This document shows, piece after piece, positions 1-6,845 of a DNA stretch of 14,854 nt (position 1 is its first letter; each line of letters opens with the position of its first letter). Location: the NCBI GenBank assembly GCA_019747615.1, contig JAIEQQ010000560.1, positions 1 through 14,854 of the forward strand, written 5' to 3'. Source of the stretch: Phycisphaerales bacterium (lineage in GTDB: Bacteria; Planctomycetota; Phycisphaerae; Phycisphaerales; UBA1924). A program made the translations under genes and the position numbers. Below the pieces are notes generated by a model, which saw only the letters and a list, made by a program, of their open reading frames with translations, ran no database searches and was not told where the DNA came from.

Positions 1-1092
1 ATCCCGATGGCGCCGCTCGCGCCCGACATCGTCGATGTGTTGCTGGGCGTGGCGATCGGCGCGATGGTGCTGTGGGTGTTCAGCGTGGTGATGCCGATGA
101 GCATCGCAAATCACGCCGGGGCGCGGGTGGTGTACTCGCGATCGTTGATCCTTCGGACGCTGGACGTGCTCCTGCGCCCGGTGCGGAGCGTGGGCAGCTT
201 CAGCGACGAGGTGGTGCGTCGATTGGTCGGCGTGCGGGCGCAGGATTCGCAGGAGCAGGTTGAGGCGGAGCTGCTCAGCGTGATCGAAGAGGGCGAGGCG
301 ACGGGCGCGATCGGCGAGCAGGAACGCGAGATGCTCGAGGCGGCGGTGAAGTTCGGCGATCTGACGGTCGAGCAGATCATGACGCCGCGCACCGAGATCG
401 AGGCGATGCAGGTCAGCAACGACCTGGGGACAGTGATCCGGATGATGCGGGAGCTTGGGCACTCGCGAATCCCGGTGTACGACGAATCGCTGGACAACAT
501 CCTGGGCCTGTTCTATTTGAAGGACTTGATGCACTGGCTGGGCGATGGCCCGCGCGCGGGCAGGGCGTTCGACATCAAGTCGATCCTGCGCCCGGCGCAC
601 TTCGTTCCCGAAACCAAGACGGTGCGCGAGCTGCTGAACGAGCTGACCGAGCGAAAGGTCCACATCGCGATGGTGGCCGACGAATATGGCGGCACGGCAG
701 GGCTGGTGACGATCGAGGACATCATCGAGGAAGTCTTCGGCGAGATCCGCGACGAGTACGAGCCCTCAACGCCGGAGATGCCCGACGTGGTGCTGCGTGT
801 TGAGAAGCGTGACGCGGATATCGACGGGGCCGCTCGGATCGCCGACGTGAACGATCATCTGGAGCCGCTGGGCGTGCAGATTCCCATTAGCGAGGAGTAC
901 GACACCGTCGGCGGGTTCGTGACCACGACGCTGGGTCGGATCCCCAGCTCCGGCGAGACGTTCGCGCTTGAAAACATGACGTTCACGATCGTCGAGGCCA
1001 AGCCGACGAAGGTCGTGCGCGTTCACATGAGCGTGCGGGCCGATGAATCGTCCGAGGTGGAGACGGCCCCGCGAGAAGAGCGGGCGGATTGA
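1..1092 (+). CDS. CorC/HlyC-family CBS-domain membrane protein, 5' end outside the window
   Basis: This is the C-terminal part of a CNNM/CorC/HlyC-type membrane protein, a family tied to Mg2+/Co2+ efflux or homeostasis; the hemolysin name is historical. Numbering is from the ATG at position 7. Residues about 8-30 form one hydrophobic helix followed by VVMPMSIA, which resembles the end of a DUF21 domain. Two CBS motifs follow: one from IMTPRTEI (124-131) to about 180, the other about 193-250 ending in a DEYGGTAGLVTIEDIIEE-like block. A CorC_HlyC domain covers about 262-343. Full members carry a DUF21 domain of roughly 180 residues with several helices; only the last helix is here. The frame is open to position 1, so the ATG at 7 is probably internal. 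The acidic tail (345-361) looks disordered. Family assignment is firm; the transported ion is not shown by the sequence. Confidence 0.9.
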   Translation: MPMAPLAPDIVDVLLGVAIGAMVLWVFSVVMPMSIANHAGARVVYSRSLILRTLDVLLRPVRSVGSFSDEVVRRLVGVRAQDSQEQVEAELLSVIEEGEATGAIGEQEREMLEAAVKFGDLTVEQIMTPRTEIEAMQVSNDLGTVIRMMRELGHSRIPVYDESLDNILGLFYLKDLMHWLGDGPRAGRAFDIKSILRPAHFVPETKTVRELLNELTERKVHIAMVADEYGGTAGLVTIEDIIEEVFGEIRDEYEPSTPEMPDVVLRVEKRDADIDGAARIADVNDHLEPLGVQIPISEEYDTVGGFVTTTLGRIPSSGETFALENMTFTIVEAKPTKVVRVHMSVRADESSEVETAPREERAD

Positions 1093-1153
1093 GGCGCATC
1101 GCGCCGATCGCGTGATGTGCAGTGCCATGCTGTTCGGGCCGATAACCTAGATC

Positions 1154-2269
1154 ATGAACGCGGGCGTGGCGACAGATCGATCGATCGGCGAGCGGCTCCG
1201 TCGCTCGGCGTTCGCGCTGCCGCTGGCGATCTCGCTGGCGGCCCACGCAGGTATCGGCGTCGCGTGGTGGGGCGGTCTTTCGTTGAGCGGGCTCGGGTTG
1301 TCACGCGCCGAGGGCGGGACATCGGTCGGCGCGCCGAAGGCCTGGAGCGCCGTGGTGATGCTCGAACCGCAGGCGCCCCTGCCGCCTCGCACGCCGGTGG
1401 TGCGTACCACAGAATCGAAGCCGGATCGCACATCGCTCGACTCGAACACGCGAGTCGCGAAGCCCGCGACCGATCCGACCGACCTGAGTGCGACGACCGG
1501 CGACACGCCGGCGACCCAGCGACGCGTCGAAGGCGCTCGCGGCGCATTCCCCGCAGCGCCGCCGAGCACCAACGCCAGCGATGCGGGGCCGAGCCTCACG
1601 TTTGCCGGCCTGAGCGCCGACGCGGCGCGCGCATCGTCCGTCGTTTACGTCGTCGATGCCAGCGCGCCGATGGTCAGCACGCTGCCCTGGGTGCTGAGCG
1701 AGGTGGAGCGATCCGTCGCGGGCCTCTTGCCGACCCAGCGGTTCAACGTCGTGCTCTTCGGCGAGCGCAGCGCCGGCGACGCCGGCGCGCGTCTGTTCGC
1801 GCCGGGCCTGGTTGATGCGACGAGCCGCCAGCGGGCAAAGCTCGCCGAGTACCTGCGTAGTGCTGAGGCCTCGGGCCGGTCCACGCCGATCGCGGGGCTT
1901 CGCGAGGCGATGAAGCTCAAGCCGCGAGTGGTGTTTGTGCTGGCCCGGGCGATCGCGCGAACGCAAGGCGCCACCTGGGACCGGGGCAACGACGCGATCA
2001 TGAGCGAGCTGGAATCGCTGAACCCGATCGAACCATCCACGGGCCGTCGCGCGACGGTGATCAAGGTGATTCAGTTTCTGGACGCGGATCCGACGGGCCT
2101 GCTGCCGCGAATCGCGGAAGTCCACGGCGAGCCGGGCGGTCCACCGGCGGCGGGCGGTGTTGCGACGAAAGCAGAGCGAGCGAACCTGCGGACGGTGACG
2201 CGGTCGGAGATTGCGGGCGGTGGCTCGGACGCGCCGGCGGGCGACCGGTTGAATCTCGGCGTGCGGTAG
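1154..2269 (+). CDS. TonB-like membrane-anchored protein with degenerate VWA domain
   Basis: The 371-residue product has three visible parts. Residues about 18-40 form a single N-terminal membrane helix containing SLAAH (27-31), the SxxxH pattern by which TonB-type anchors contact ExbB/ExbD. Residues about 55-150 are Pro/Ala/Thr-rich and probably a flexible periplasmic linker. Residues about 160-310 resemble a von Willebrand A fold: strand VVYVVDASAPM, then RFNVVLFGE, a threonine in GRSTPIAGL (241-249) and strand RVVFVLAR. The metal site is degenerate: DxSxP (168-172) replaces DxSxS, and the usual acidic TDG after the fourth strand is missing. A role in ExbBD-linked envelope work or protein binding is inference. 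No Shine-Dalgarno precedes the ATG, but GATAAC lies at 1141-1146. The stop is 41 bases before the next chosen start, so the two are probably co-transcribed. Confidence 0.75.
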   Translation: MNAGVATDRSIGERLRRSAFALPLAISLAAHAGIGVAWWGGLSLSGLGLSRAEGGTSVGAPKAWSAVVMLEPQAPLPPRTPVVRTTESKPDRTSLDSNTRVAKPATDPTDLSATTGDTPATQRRVEGARGAFPAAPPSTNASDAGPSLTFAGLSADAARASSVVYVVDASAPMVSTLPWVLSEVERSVAGLLPTQRFNVVLFGERSAGDAGARLFAPGLVDATSRQRAKLAEYLRSAEASGRSTPIAGLREAMKLKPRVVFVLARAIARTQGATWDRGNDAIMSELESLNPIEPSTGRRATVIKVIQFLDADPTGLLPRIAEVHGEPGGPPAAGGVATKAERANLRTVTRSEIAGGGSDAPAGDRLNLGVR

Positions 2270-2310
2270 TGGCACGGATCATGTGGCTCTCATTCATTGA
2301 AGGGGCACAA

Positions 2311-4572
2311 ATGAAAGCGAAGACTGGGGGACGACCGCTTTGTGGCGCGGTTGTCGCGATTGCTGCCGCTATCTTTGTGCTTCCGGGTCTAGACGGGGCG
2401 TGGGGGCGCCAGTCGTTCGCCGATGCGCAGTCCAAAGCGATGAAGGAGACCTCTCGCACGCCCGGGCGTATGAACGTTGCACCACTGCGCGACGGCCCGC
2501 TGACCGCGGCGGACTTGGAAGCCGATGGCGCCGCTCGTGTCGCCAAGGCGCTCTACGAGTTCGTCGTTCAGTCGATCATCCCTGAATGGACTCCCAAGGA
2601 CTTCCCCGAGAAAGACGAGGGACCAGCGCCCAATATCAGTCAAGGAGTTCCCGCGGCGTGGCTGCTCCGCGAGGTTCCGCCGCTGCTTGGAGCTTTCAAG
2701 CCGGAGCGGCCAGCGTCGTGGGAGAACAAGTCGCCGGTGGAATGGATGACGAAGGCCGCCGGCGAACTTGAGTCGCTCGAAACGTCGGTGAGTGTGACTG
2801 AATCGGCCCGCCGCGTCGGCGTGACCGCGATGCGGCTGGCGATCGCGCGTGAGAACGCGGACGCCTCGGCTCGCGAGAAAGCCCGGGAAGAGGCGATCGA
2901 GCGATTGGAAGCAGTCTTGGAGCTTGAGGTTGGCCCTCACCCCACACGCCAATGCCCGCTTGTCGTTCGGCAATGTGCCGAGCTGCTGTTGCTGCGCGAA
3001 GGGGCGCTTTCGGGAGCAAAGCTGAGCGAGGCACGCGCGAGGCTCGACACGGAGCCGTTCTTCCTGATCTCGAGGATCGCCGCCGGCATCCACGCGTATG
3101 AGCGCGCCACAACGCCGGAAGGTCGACGCGCGGCCGCGGCCGCCGCGGCCGATGAACTGTGCGCTGGCTTTTCGCGGGCCGACCTGGTGCCGCATGCGTC
3201 CGAGCGCACGCGATGGGTGACCGAAGGTCTCGAACTGCTGGGCATGAAGATCGAAGCGGACGACGCGCCGCTGAGCGTGGTCGGCGTTCAACTCGCGGGT
3301 TATCGAAAGGCTCGCGCTGGACCGGACGGGGAGCGGCGGATGCGACAGACGTCGTGGGACGCCGTGTTGAATGATCCCGGCTTCGCGGCGCTTCCGCAGG
3401 GTCTGCGTTTCGAGTTCACAACGCGGGCGATGACCGGCGCTTTCAACGACCGAGCCGGGCGAGACGCTCGCATCGCGCAAGCGCGCGAGCGTATTTCGCA
3501 ACGGCCCGCGGCCAAAGCTCCAGAGGAACAACCCGAAGAGTTCATCCCCGCCGCAACGCGACTGATGCTTCTCAACAGGCTGTCTGACTCGATCGGATAC
3601 GCCCAGCGCAGTACTCATTCCTCGGAGTTCGGCGCGATCGAGGGCTTTCTCGTGCAGGAGTTGTACGCCGCGGCGCAGCCGCTGACCGGGGAACGGGCCG
3701 AACTCGTCCGGAGCGTGATCGAGAAGTGGGGGGCCATCGAGCCCGAGGAGCGATCCAAGGCTGTCCACGTGCTGAGAGTGATGGCTGCGCTTCGGATGCA
3801 GACGCCGGACGGGAAAGCGTGGGCGGCGTCGCTCGATCAACTTCGAACACCCGAAGCCACCAATCGGATCTTGAGTGACGGGCGATCCCGGCTCGAGGAG
3901 CCGCTTCGGCTCGCGGTCGATCGCGCCCTTCGTGAGGCCGATGGCTCCAGTGATGTCGGGGGGCTCGTCGATCGAGCCCGCCTGCTGATTCAAAGCGTGA
4001 GCGTACTTTCGCCGACGGACCTCGATCTGAACGTCGACGCCCATCGTGCGCTCGCCAGCGCCGCGATGCGCGCGTCACCCGCCCGCCCGGGGTGGTCGAA
4101 GGAGTTCGACGGGTTGATCGAGGGGGTGAAGGCGCGGGCCGCGAACACGCCGTGGGTTGAGCCAGCGGATGCCGAGGCGCTGGAGCGGGCGCGATGGGCG
4201 TCGCGGCTGCGTCAGGCTGGGCGCGCTGATGACGCGCGCAAGACGGCGATGGAGGTGACCGCAGCGAAGAGCGAGCCCGGCAAGCCCATCGTCGGGCGCG
4301 CGGCGTTCTGGCTCGCGTGGGCGGAGGTGCTTGAGTCCGTATCGCCGCCAGCGCCGGGCGGGGGCAGCGAGGGCGAGGTTCGGATTCGATTGCGAGCTTT
4401 GGCGGCGATCGACCCAGCGTTCGGCCGCCTGAGCGAAGCCGAGAAGGTCAGTTTGCAGGGGCGGCACGGGGAACGTGAGTTTACCGCCGACGAAAGCGAC
4501 GCGTTCGCGGCGTTGAATCAAGCCGCGGACCGCCTCGAAAAGTTGAGCCAGCGGGTGGAGAAGGCAAAGTGA
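2311..4572 (+). CDS. Large exported all-helical protein of unknown function
   Basis: I do not recognise a family. The chosen ATG has a good Shine-Dalgarno (GAAGGGG, 2299-2305, five bases away) and opens a classic signal peptide: Lys/Arg-containing n-region, hydrophobic stretch about residues 11-26, and small residues around GAWG (29-32) as a likely cleavage area. In-frame starts at 2269 (GTG, overlapping the previous stop) and 2281 (ATG) lack that Shine-Dalgarno and would only lengthen the n-region. The 753-residue product is almost wholly predicted helix, rich in Ala, Arg, Glu and Leu. Repeated pairs of amphipathic helices, such as RWASRLRQAGRADDARKTA near the C terminus, suggest TPR- or HEAT-like scaffolding. 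A run of seven alanines lies in a helical part. It follows the TonB-like/VWA gene closely, so a shared envelope role is plausible but unproven. Confidence 0.75.
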   Translation: MKAKTGGRPLCGAVVAIAAAIFVLPGLDGAWGRQSFADAQSKAMKETSRTPGRMNVAPLRDGPLTAADLEADGAARVAKALYEFVVQSIIPEWTPKDFPEKDEGPAPNISQGVPAAWLLREVPPLLGAFKPERPASWENKSPVEWMTKAAGELESLETSVSVTESARRVGVTAMRLAIARENADASAREKAREEAIERLEAVLELEVGPHPTRQCPLVVRQCAELLLLREGALSGAKLSEARARLDTEPFFLISRIAAGIHAYERATTPEGRRAAAAAAADELCAGFSRADLVPHASERTRWVTEGLELLGMKIEADDAPLSVVGVQLAGYRKARAGPDGERRMRQTSWDAVLNDPGFAALPQGLRFEFTTRAMTGAFNDRAGRDARIAQARERISQRPAAKAPEEQPEEFIPAATRLMLLNRLSDSIGYAQRSTHSSEFGAIEGFLVQELYAAAQPLTGERAELVRSVIEKWGAIEPEERSKAVHVLRVMAALRMQTPDGKAWAASLDQLRTPEATNRILSDGRSRLEEPLRLAVDRALREADGSSDVGGLVDRARLLIQSVSVLSPTDLDLNVDAHRALASAAMRASPARPGWSKEFDGLIEGVKARAANTPWVEPADAEALERARWASRLRQAGRADDARKTAMEVTAAKSEPGKPIVGRAAFWLAWAEVLESVSPPAPGGGSEGEVRIRLRALAAIDPAFGRLSEAEKVSLQGRHGEREFTADESDAFAALNQAADRLEKLSQRVEKAK

Positions 4573-4584
4573 TCGCGTCGCGGG

Positions 4585-4596
4585 TACACTGGACTT
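4585..4596 (+). promoter_or_regulatory. Possible leaderless promoter -10 for tmk
   Basis: TACACT (4585-4590) matches four of six positions of the sigma70 -10 box and ends six bases before the GTG start of tmk. That spacing would place the transcript start on or next to the start codon. No Shine-Dalgarno is present in front of the GTG, which fits a leaderless mRNA. No convincing -35 box lies 16-18 bases upstream, so the call is tentative. The previous gene ends only 24 bases before the start, so read-through from it is also possible. Confidence 0.3.
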
Positions 4597-5352
4597 GTGA
4601 GCGACACGGCATCAACACAGGCGACGAGCGTGACGAACACGCAGAGCAACGGAGCGGCGGGTGCAGCCCCGAGCCGTGGCGGCGCGCCCGGCCTGGAGTT
4701 TCTGCGCCAGTATGCTGGGCGTTTCCTGGTCTTTGAGGGGCCCGACGGCTCGGGCAAGAGCACGCAGTTTCGTCGGCTGACCGAGGCCCTCAGCGCGCTG
4801 AACATCGCGCACACCACGGTGCGCGAGCCGGGCGGCACCATCAGCGGCGAGGCGATCCGCACCGTGCTGCTGGACAAGGCCAACGCGGAGATGACCACGC
4901 GCGCCGAGATGATGCTCTACATGGCCTCGCGTGCCGAGCTTGTGGAGCGGGTGATCTTCCCGGCGCTGCGCCGGGGCGAGCTAGTCTTGGCCGATCGATT
5001 CGTCGCCAGCACGCTGGCGTATCAGGGCGCTGCCGGCGGCCTGCCCTCGGCGGATATCGCCGCGGTCGCGCGCGTCGCCACGCGAGGGCTGATGCCGGAC
5101 TTGCACCTGTTGTTTGATCTGGACGCCGACGCCGCGGCCAAGCGGCTCTCGCCGTTGCTGGATCGGATGGAGGCCAAGGGCCGCGAGTTCCATATGAAGG
5201 TGCGCCAGGGGTATCTTGAGCAGGCGCGCCAGGACCCGCGCCGGTTTGCGTTGATCGATGCAAGCCGCGAGCCGGACGCGGTGTGGAGCCAGGTGATCCG
5301 CACGCTGAGCGAGCGGGCGTCGTCGCTTCCGAGTAGACTGCAACTGGCCTGA
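4597..5352 (+). CDS. tmk: Thymidylate kinase
   Basis: The enzyme phosphorylates dTMP to dTDP with ATP in the cytosol, an essential step to dTTP. The Walker A loop is GPDGSGKS (48-55). The dTMP-site motif REPGGT lies at 76-81, and DRFVASTLAYQG (133-144) is the family signature. The LID region runs through LLDRMEAKGREFHMKVRQGY. Length is 251 residues against roughly 205-215 for typical bacterial enzymes. The excess is a 40-residue Ser/Thr/Ala/Gly-rich, probably disordered N terminus. No ATG exists nearer the P-loop, so the GTG at 4597 is the best visible start, though the true one could be an alternative codon further in. The LID is short and seems to lack the extra arginines of E. coli Tmk. 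plsY follows after 36 bases, probably in one transcript. Confidence 0.95.
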   Translation: MSDTASTQATSVTNTQSNGAAGAAPSRGGAPGLEFLRQYAGRFLVFEGPDGSGKSTQFRRLTEALSALNIAHTTVREPGGTISGEAIRTVLLDKANAEMTTRAEMMLYMASRAELVERVIFPALRRGELVLADRFVASTLAYQGAAGGLPSADIAAVARVATRGLMPDLHLLFDLDADAAAKRLSPLLDRMEAKGREFHMKVRQGYLEQARQDPRRFALIDASREPDAVWSQVIRTLSERASSLPSRLQLA

Positions 5353-5388
5353 GCGTGATTGCTCGCCAGATGGAGGGTGTGAGCACTG

Positions 5389-6129
5389 ATGAATCTCGAT
5401 TCGCCGATCGCCTATGTCGTTGGGATGCTGGCGTCGTACCTGCTTGGGTCAATCCCGTTCGGGCTCCTGATCAGCAAGGCCAAAGGCGTTGACGTTCGCG
5501 AGCACGGGTCCAAGAACATCGGCGCGACGAACGTCGGGCGGACACTGGGTCGCCGGTACGGCATCGCGACGTTCTTTCTCGACGCGGGCAAGGGCTTCGT
5601 GCCCGTGCTACTGGCGGGGATCGCAATGGGGTCCCTCAATCGACCGAACATGCCGCCCCAGGAGTTGTTGCTGTGGCTGAGCTTCGGTGTTGCTTCGTTC
5701 CTTGGGCATCTGTATCCGGTGTGGCTGAACTTCAACGGCGGCAAGGGCGTCGCGACCGGCTTCGGCGCGATCTTGGCCGTGTACCCGTTTCTCTCACTCG
5801 CGGCCGTTGGTGCCATCGTCGTCTGGGTCGGCTGCGCGTTGATCACACGCTACGCGGGCTTGAGTTCGTGTGTCTCGGCCATCACGCTCCCGGGCTTCAC
5901 GCTGCTGGTGGCGCCGGTGGCGAAGTTTCTGGGCATCTTCCCAGCGATCCCCGGTGATTCCGGCGGCTGGGCGCCGTGGAGCATTGTGTGGCCCTATTTC
6001 ACGCTCGCGGCGTTTCTGACCGTCTTTGTCGTCTGGCGACACAAGAGCAACCTGGCGCGAATGCGAGCCGGGACCGAGCCGCGGATCGGCAGCGGCAAGA
6101 AGGTGATCGGCCGCCCCGCTGCAGGGTGA
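5389..6129 (+). CDS. plsY: Acyl-phosphate:glycerol-3-phosphate acyltransferase PlsY
   Basis: PlsY is the inner-membrane enzyme that moves an acyl group from acyl-phosphate to glycerol-3-phosphate, giving lysophosphatidic acid, the first committed step of phospholipid synthesis in most bacteria. The 246-residue product has several hydrophobic helices and the family's conserved loops: GSIPFG (20-25), GSKNIGATNVGR (40-51), a GHLYPVWLNFNGGKGVATG block (106-124) and RHKSNLARMRAGTEP (217-231). Length is slightly above the usual 190-220. The extra residues sit in loops near 83-92 and 185-196 and in a basic C-terminal tail. The start has GGAGGG (5372-5377) eleven bases upstream, somewhat far but usable. 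It lies 36 bases after tmk. The partner gene plsX, which makes the acyl-phosphate, is not in this window. Confidence 0.96.
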   Translation: MNLDSPIAYVVGMLASYLLGSIPFGLLISKAKGVDVREHGSKNIGATNVGRTLGRRYGIATFFLDAGKGFVPVLLAGIAMGSLNRPNMPPQELLLWLSFGVASFLGHLYPVWLNFNGGKGVATGFGAILAVYPFLSLAAVGAIVVWVGCALITRYAGLSSCVSAITLPGFTLLVAPVAKFLGIFPAIPGDSGGWAPWSIVWPYFTLAAFLTVFVVWRHKSNLARMRAGTEPRIGSGKKVIGRPAAG

Positions 6130-6444
6130 TCGGCGATTGATCCGGGCGAGCTTCCGCTCTCATCGTCGGTCGATGGTGGTTGCGCTCGGGCGACGCGCGA
6201 GCGCGACATGCCGGGTGCGGGGGGTGCTGGAGGGATTCACCCAAAGTGCGAATGTCCAGATAATCACGGTCGGGTGATCGGGTCTGTGACAGTTGCGCCG
6301 AACGGGCTAGACCGCGAATGCGTGCAACGGCCGGTCGTGTTCGAGAGCTCCTTCACGCCGCGGGCGAGTGGGTCGATGCTGATGATCGACGCGACGATCG
6401 GGCCGAGGCCCGTCGAGTTCGCGGGATCGCCGCAGGAGCAGCAC
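6130..6444. other. Spacer between plsY and the 97-residue coiled-coil gene
   Basis: No supported gene. The reading frame of the next gene is open back to an ATG at 6208, but the residues before 6445 show no structure or Shine-Dalgarno. An inverted repeat (GCGCTCG 6182-6188 with CGAGCGC 6198-6204, nine-base loop) lies about 50 bases after the plsY stop. It has no T-run, so it is only a weak terminator candidate. A promoter-like pair lies at 6236-6264, and a weaker one (GTGACA 6286-6291, sixteen bases, TAGACC 6308-6313) just after it. Confidence 0.5.
6236..6264 (+). promoter_or_regulatory. Sigma70-like promoter upstream of coiled-coil gene
   Basis: TTCACC (6236-6241, four of six matches to the -35 box), a 17-base spacer and GATAAT (6259-6264, five of six matches to the -10 box) form one of the best promoter matches in this GC-rich window. 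Transcription would begin near 6271, leaving a leader of about 170 bases before the chosen start at 6445. In-frame starts at 6274 (GTG) and 6376 (ATG) lie inside that leader. Confidence 0.45.
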
Positions 6445-6738
6445 ATGCGTTCACGCCACCCCCGCGACTCACGCGATCAGCAAGAGCATCGTCTGGTGTT
6501 CCCGGCCCAGGCGCTGGAGCTGGCGCGACGCACGAGCCCGAGCGCCCGCAAGCTGGCAGCGCAGAGCGCGGCCGGGACGCTCGCGGCCAACTCCAACGGA
6601 CGCTGCGAGCTGATCGAGTCCATCGATCAGACGCTGGAGCACATGGATCAGCGGCTGCGAGCGTTGAGAGAGGATGTGGAGTCGATGGTGTTCCGGCTTC
6701 CGCAGCGCGACGACTCGCCACCACCCCGCGCGGCGTGA
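6445..6738 (+). CDS. Small coiled-coil protein of unknown function
   Basis: No recognised family. The start at 6445 is chosen because AGGAG (6434-6438) lies six bases upstream, giving 97 residues. An upstream ATG at 6376 or 6208 would extend it without a comparable Shine-Dalgarno. The first 50 residues are basic and rich in Arg, Ala and Gln. Residues about 53-83 form one acidic amphipathic helix with leucine, isoleucine and methionine at heptad-like spacing (LIESIDQTLEHMDQRLRALRED), a likely coiled coil or oligomer helix. The tail is Pro-rich. There is no signal peptide or membrane helix, so it is probably cytosolic. It stands alone between plsY and a convergent gene. The in-frame structured C terminus and the good Shine-Dalgarno support a real gene. 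Confidence 0.55.
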   Translation: MRSRHPRDSRDQQEHRLVFPAQALELARRTSPSARKLAAQSAAGTLAANSNGRCELIESIDQTLEHMDQRLRALREDVESMVFRLPQRDDSPPPRAA

Positions 6739-6777
6739 GGCGAGAGCCGCGAACGTCCAGCCACCGCCGGCCAATCG

Positions 6778-6840
6778 CTGAAGTCTGAATTCTGAAGTCT
6801 GATCGCTGTCGGCTGAAGGCTGAAGTCTGACCGCTCTCCC
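6778..6840. repeat. Tandem 7-base repeat array (CTGAAGT-type), array 1
   Basis: Nine consecutive 7-base units, the first eight starting with CTG: CTGAAGT, CTGAATT, CTGAAGT, CTGATCG, CTGTCGG, CTGAAGG, CTGAAGT, CTGACCG, then CTCTCCC. A degenerate unit (CCAATCG, 6771-6777) may precede them. The array fills the gap between two convergent genes and ends five bases from the stop codon of the - strand gene. Read on the - strand the unit is NNNTCAG and the array follows that gene's stop. The arrangement resembles the short tandemly repeated heptamers known from cyanobacteria, but the sequence family here is not one I can name. Confidence 0.85.
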
Positions 6841-6845
6841 TCCCC

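Noticed and set aside
1117..1815. A 232-codon + strand frame overlapping the TonB-like/VWA gene
   Set aside because: Composition is dominated by Arg and Ala with no structure, and it is out of frame with a gene that has clear membrane and VWA segments.
3131..3150. GC-palindromic run of GCGGCC-type sequence
   Set aside because: It simply encodes the seven-alanine run of the exported helical protein.
2389..4044. A 551-codon open frame on the - strand opposite the exported helical protein
   Set aside because: Arg-rich composition without domains. The + strand frame has a signal peptide and Shine-Dalgarno, so this is an antisense shadow.
6208..6444. N-terminal extension of the coiled-coil gene from an ATG at 6208 or 6376
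   Set aside because: No Shine-Dalgarno, no structure in the residues, and a promoter lies inside it; the AGGAG-preceded ATG at 6445 is better.
6778..6840. CRISPR array
   Set aside because: The repeats are 7 bases long with no spacers and no cas genes; it is a simple tandem array.
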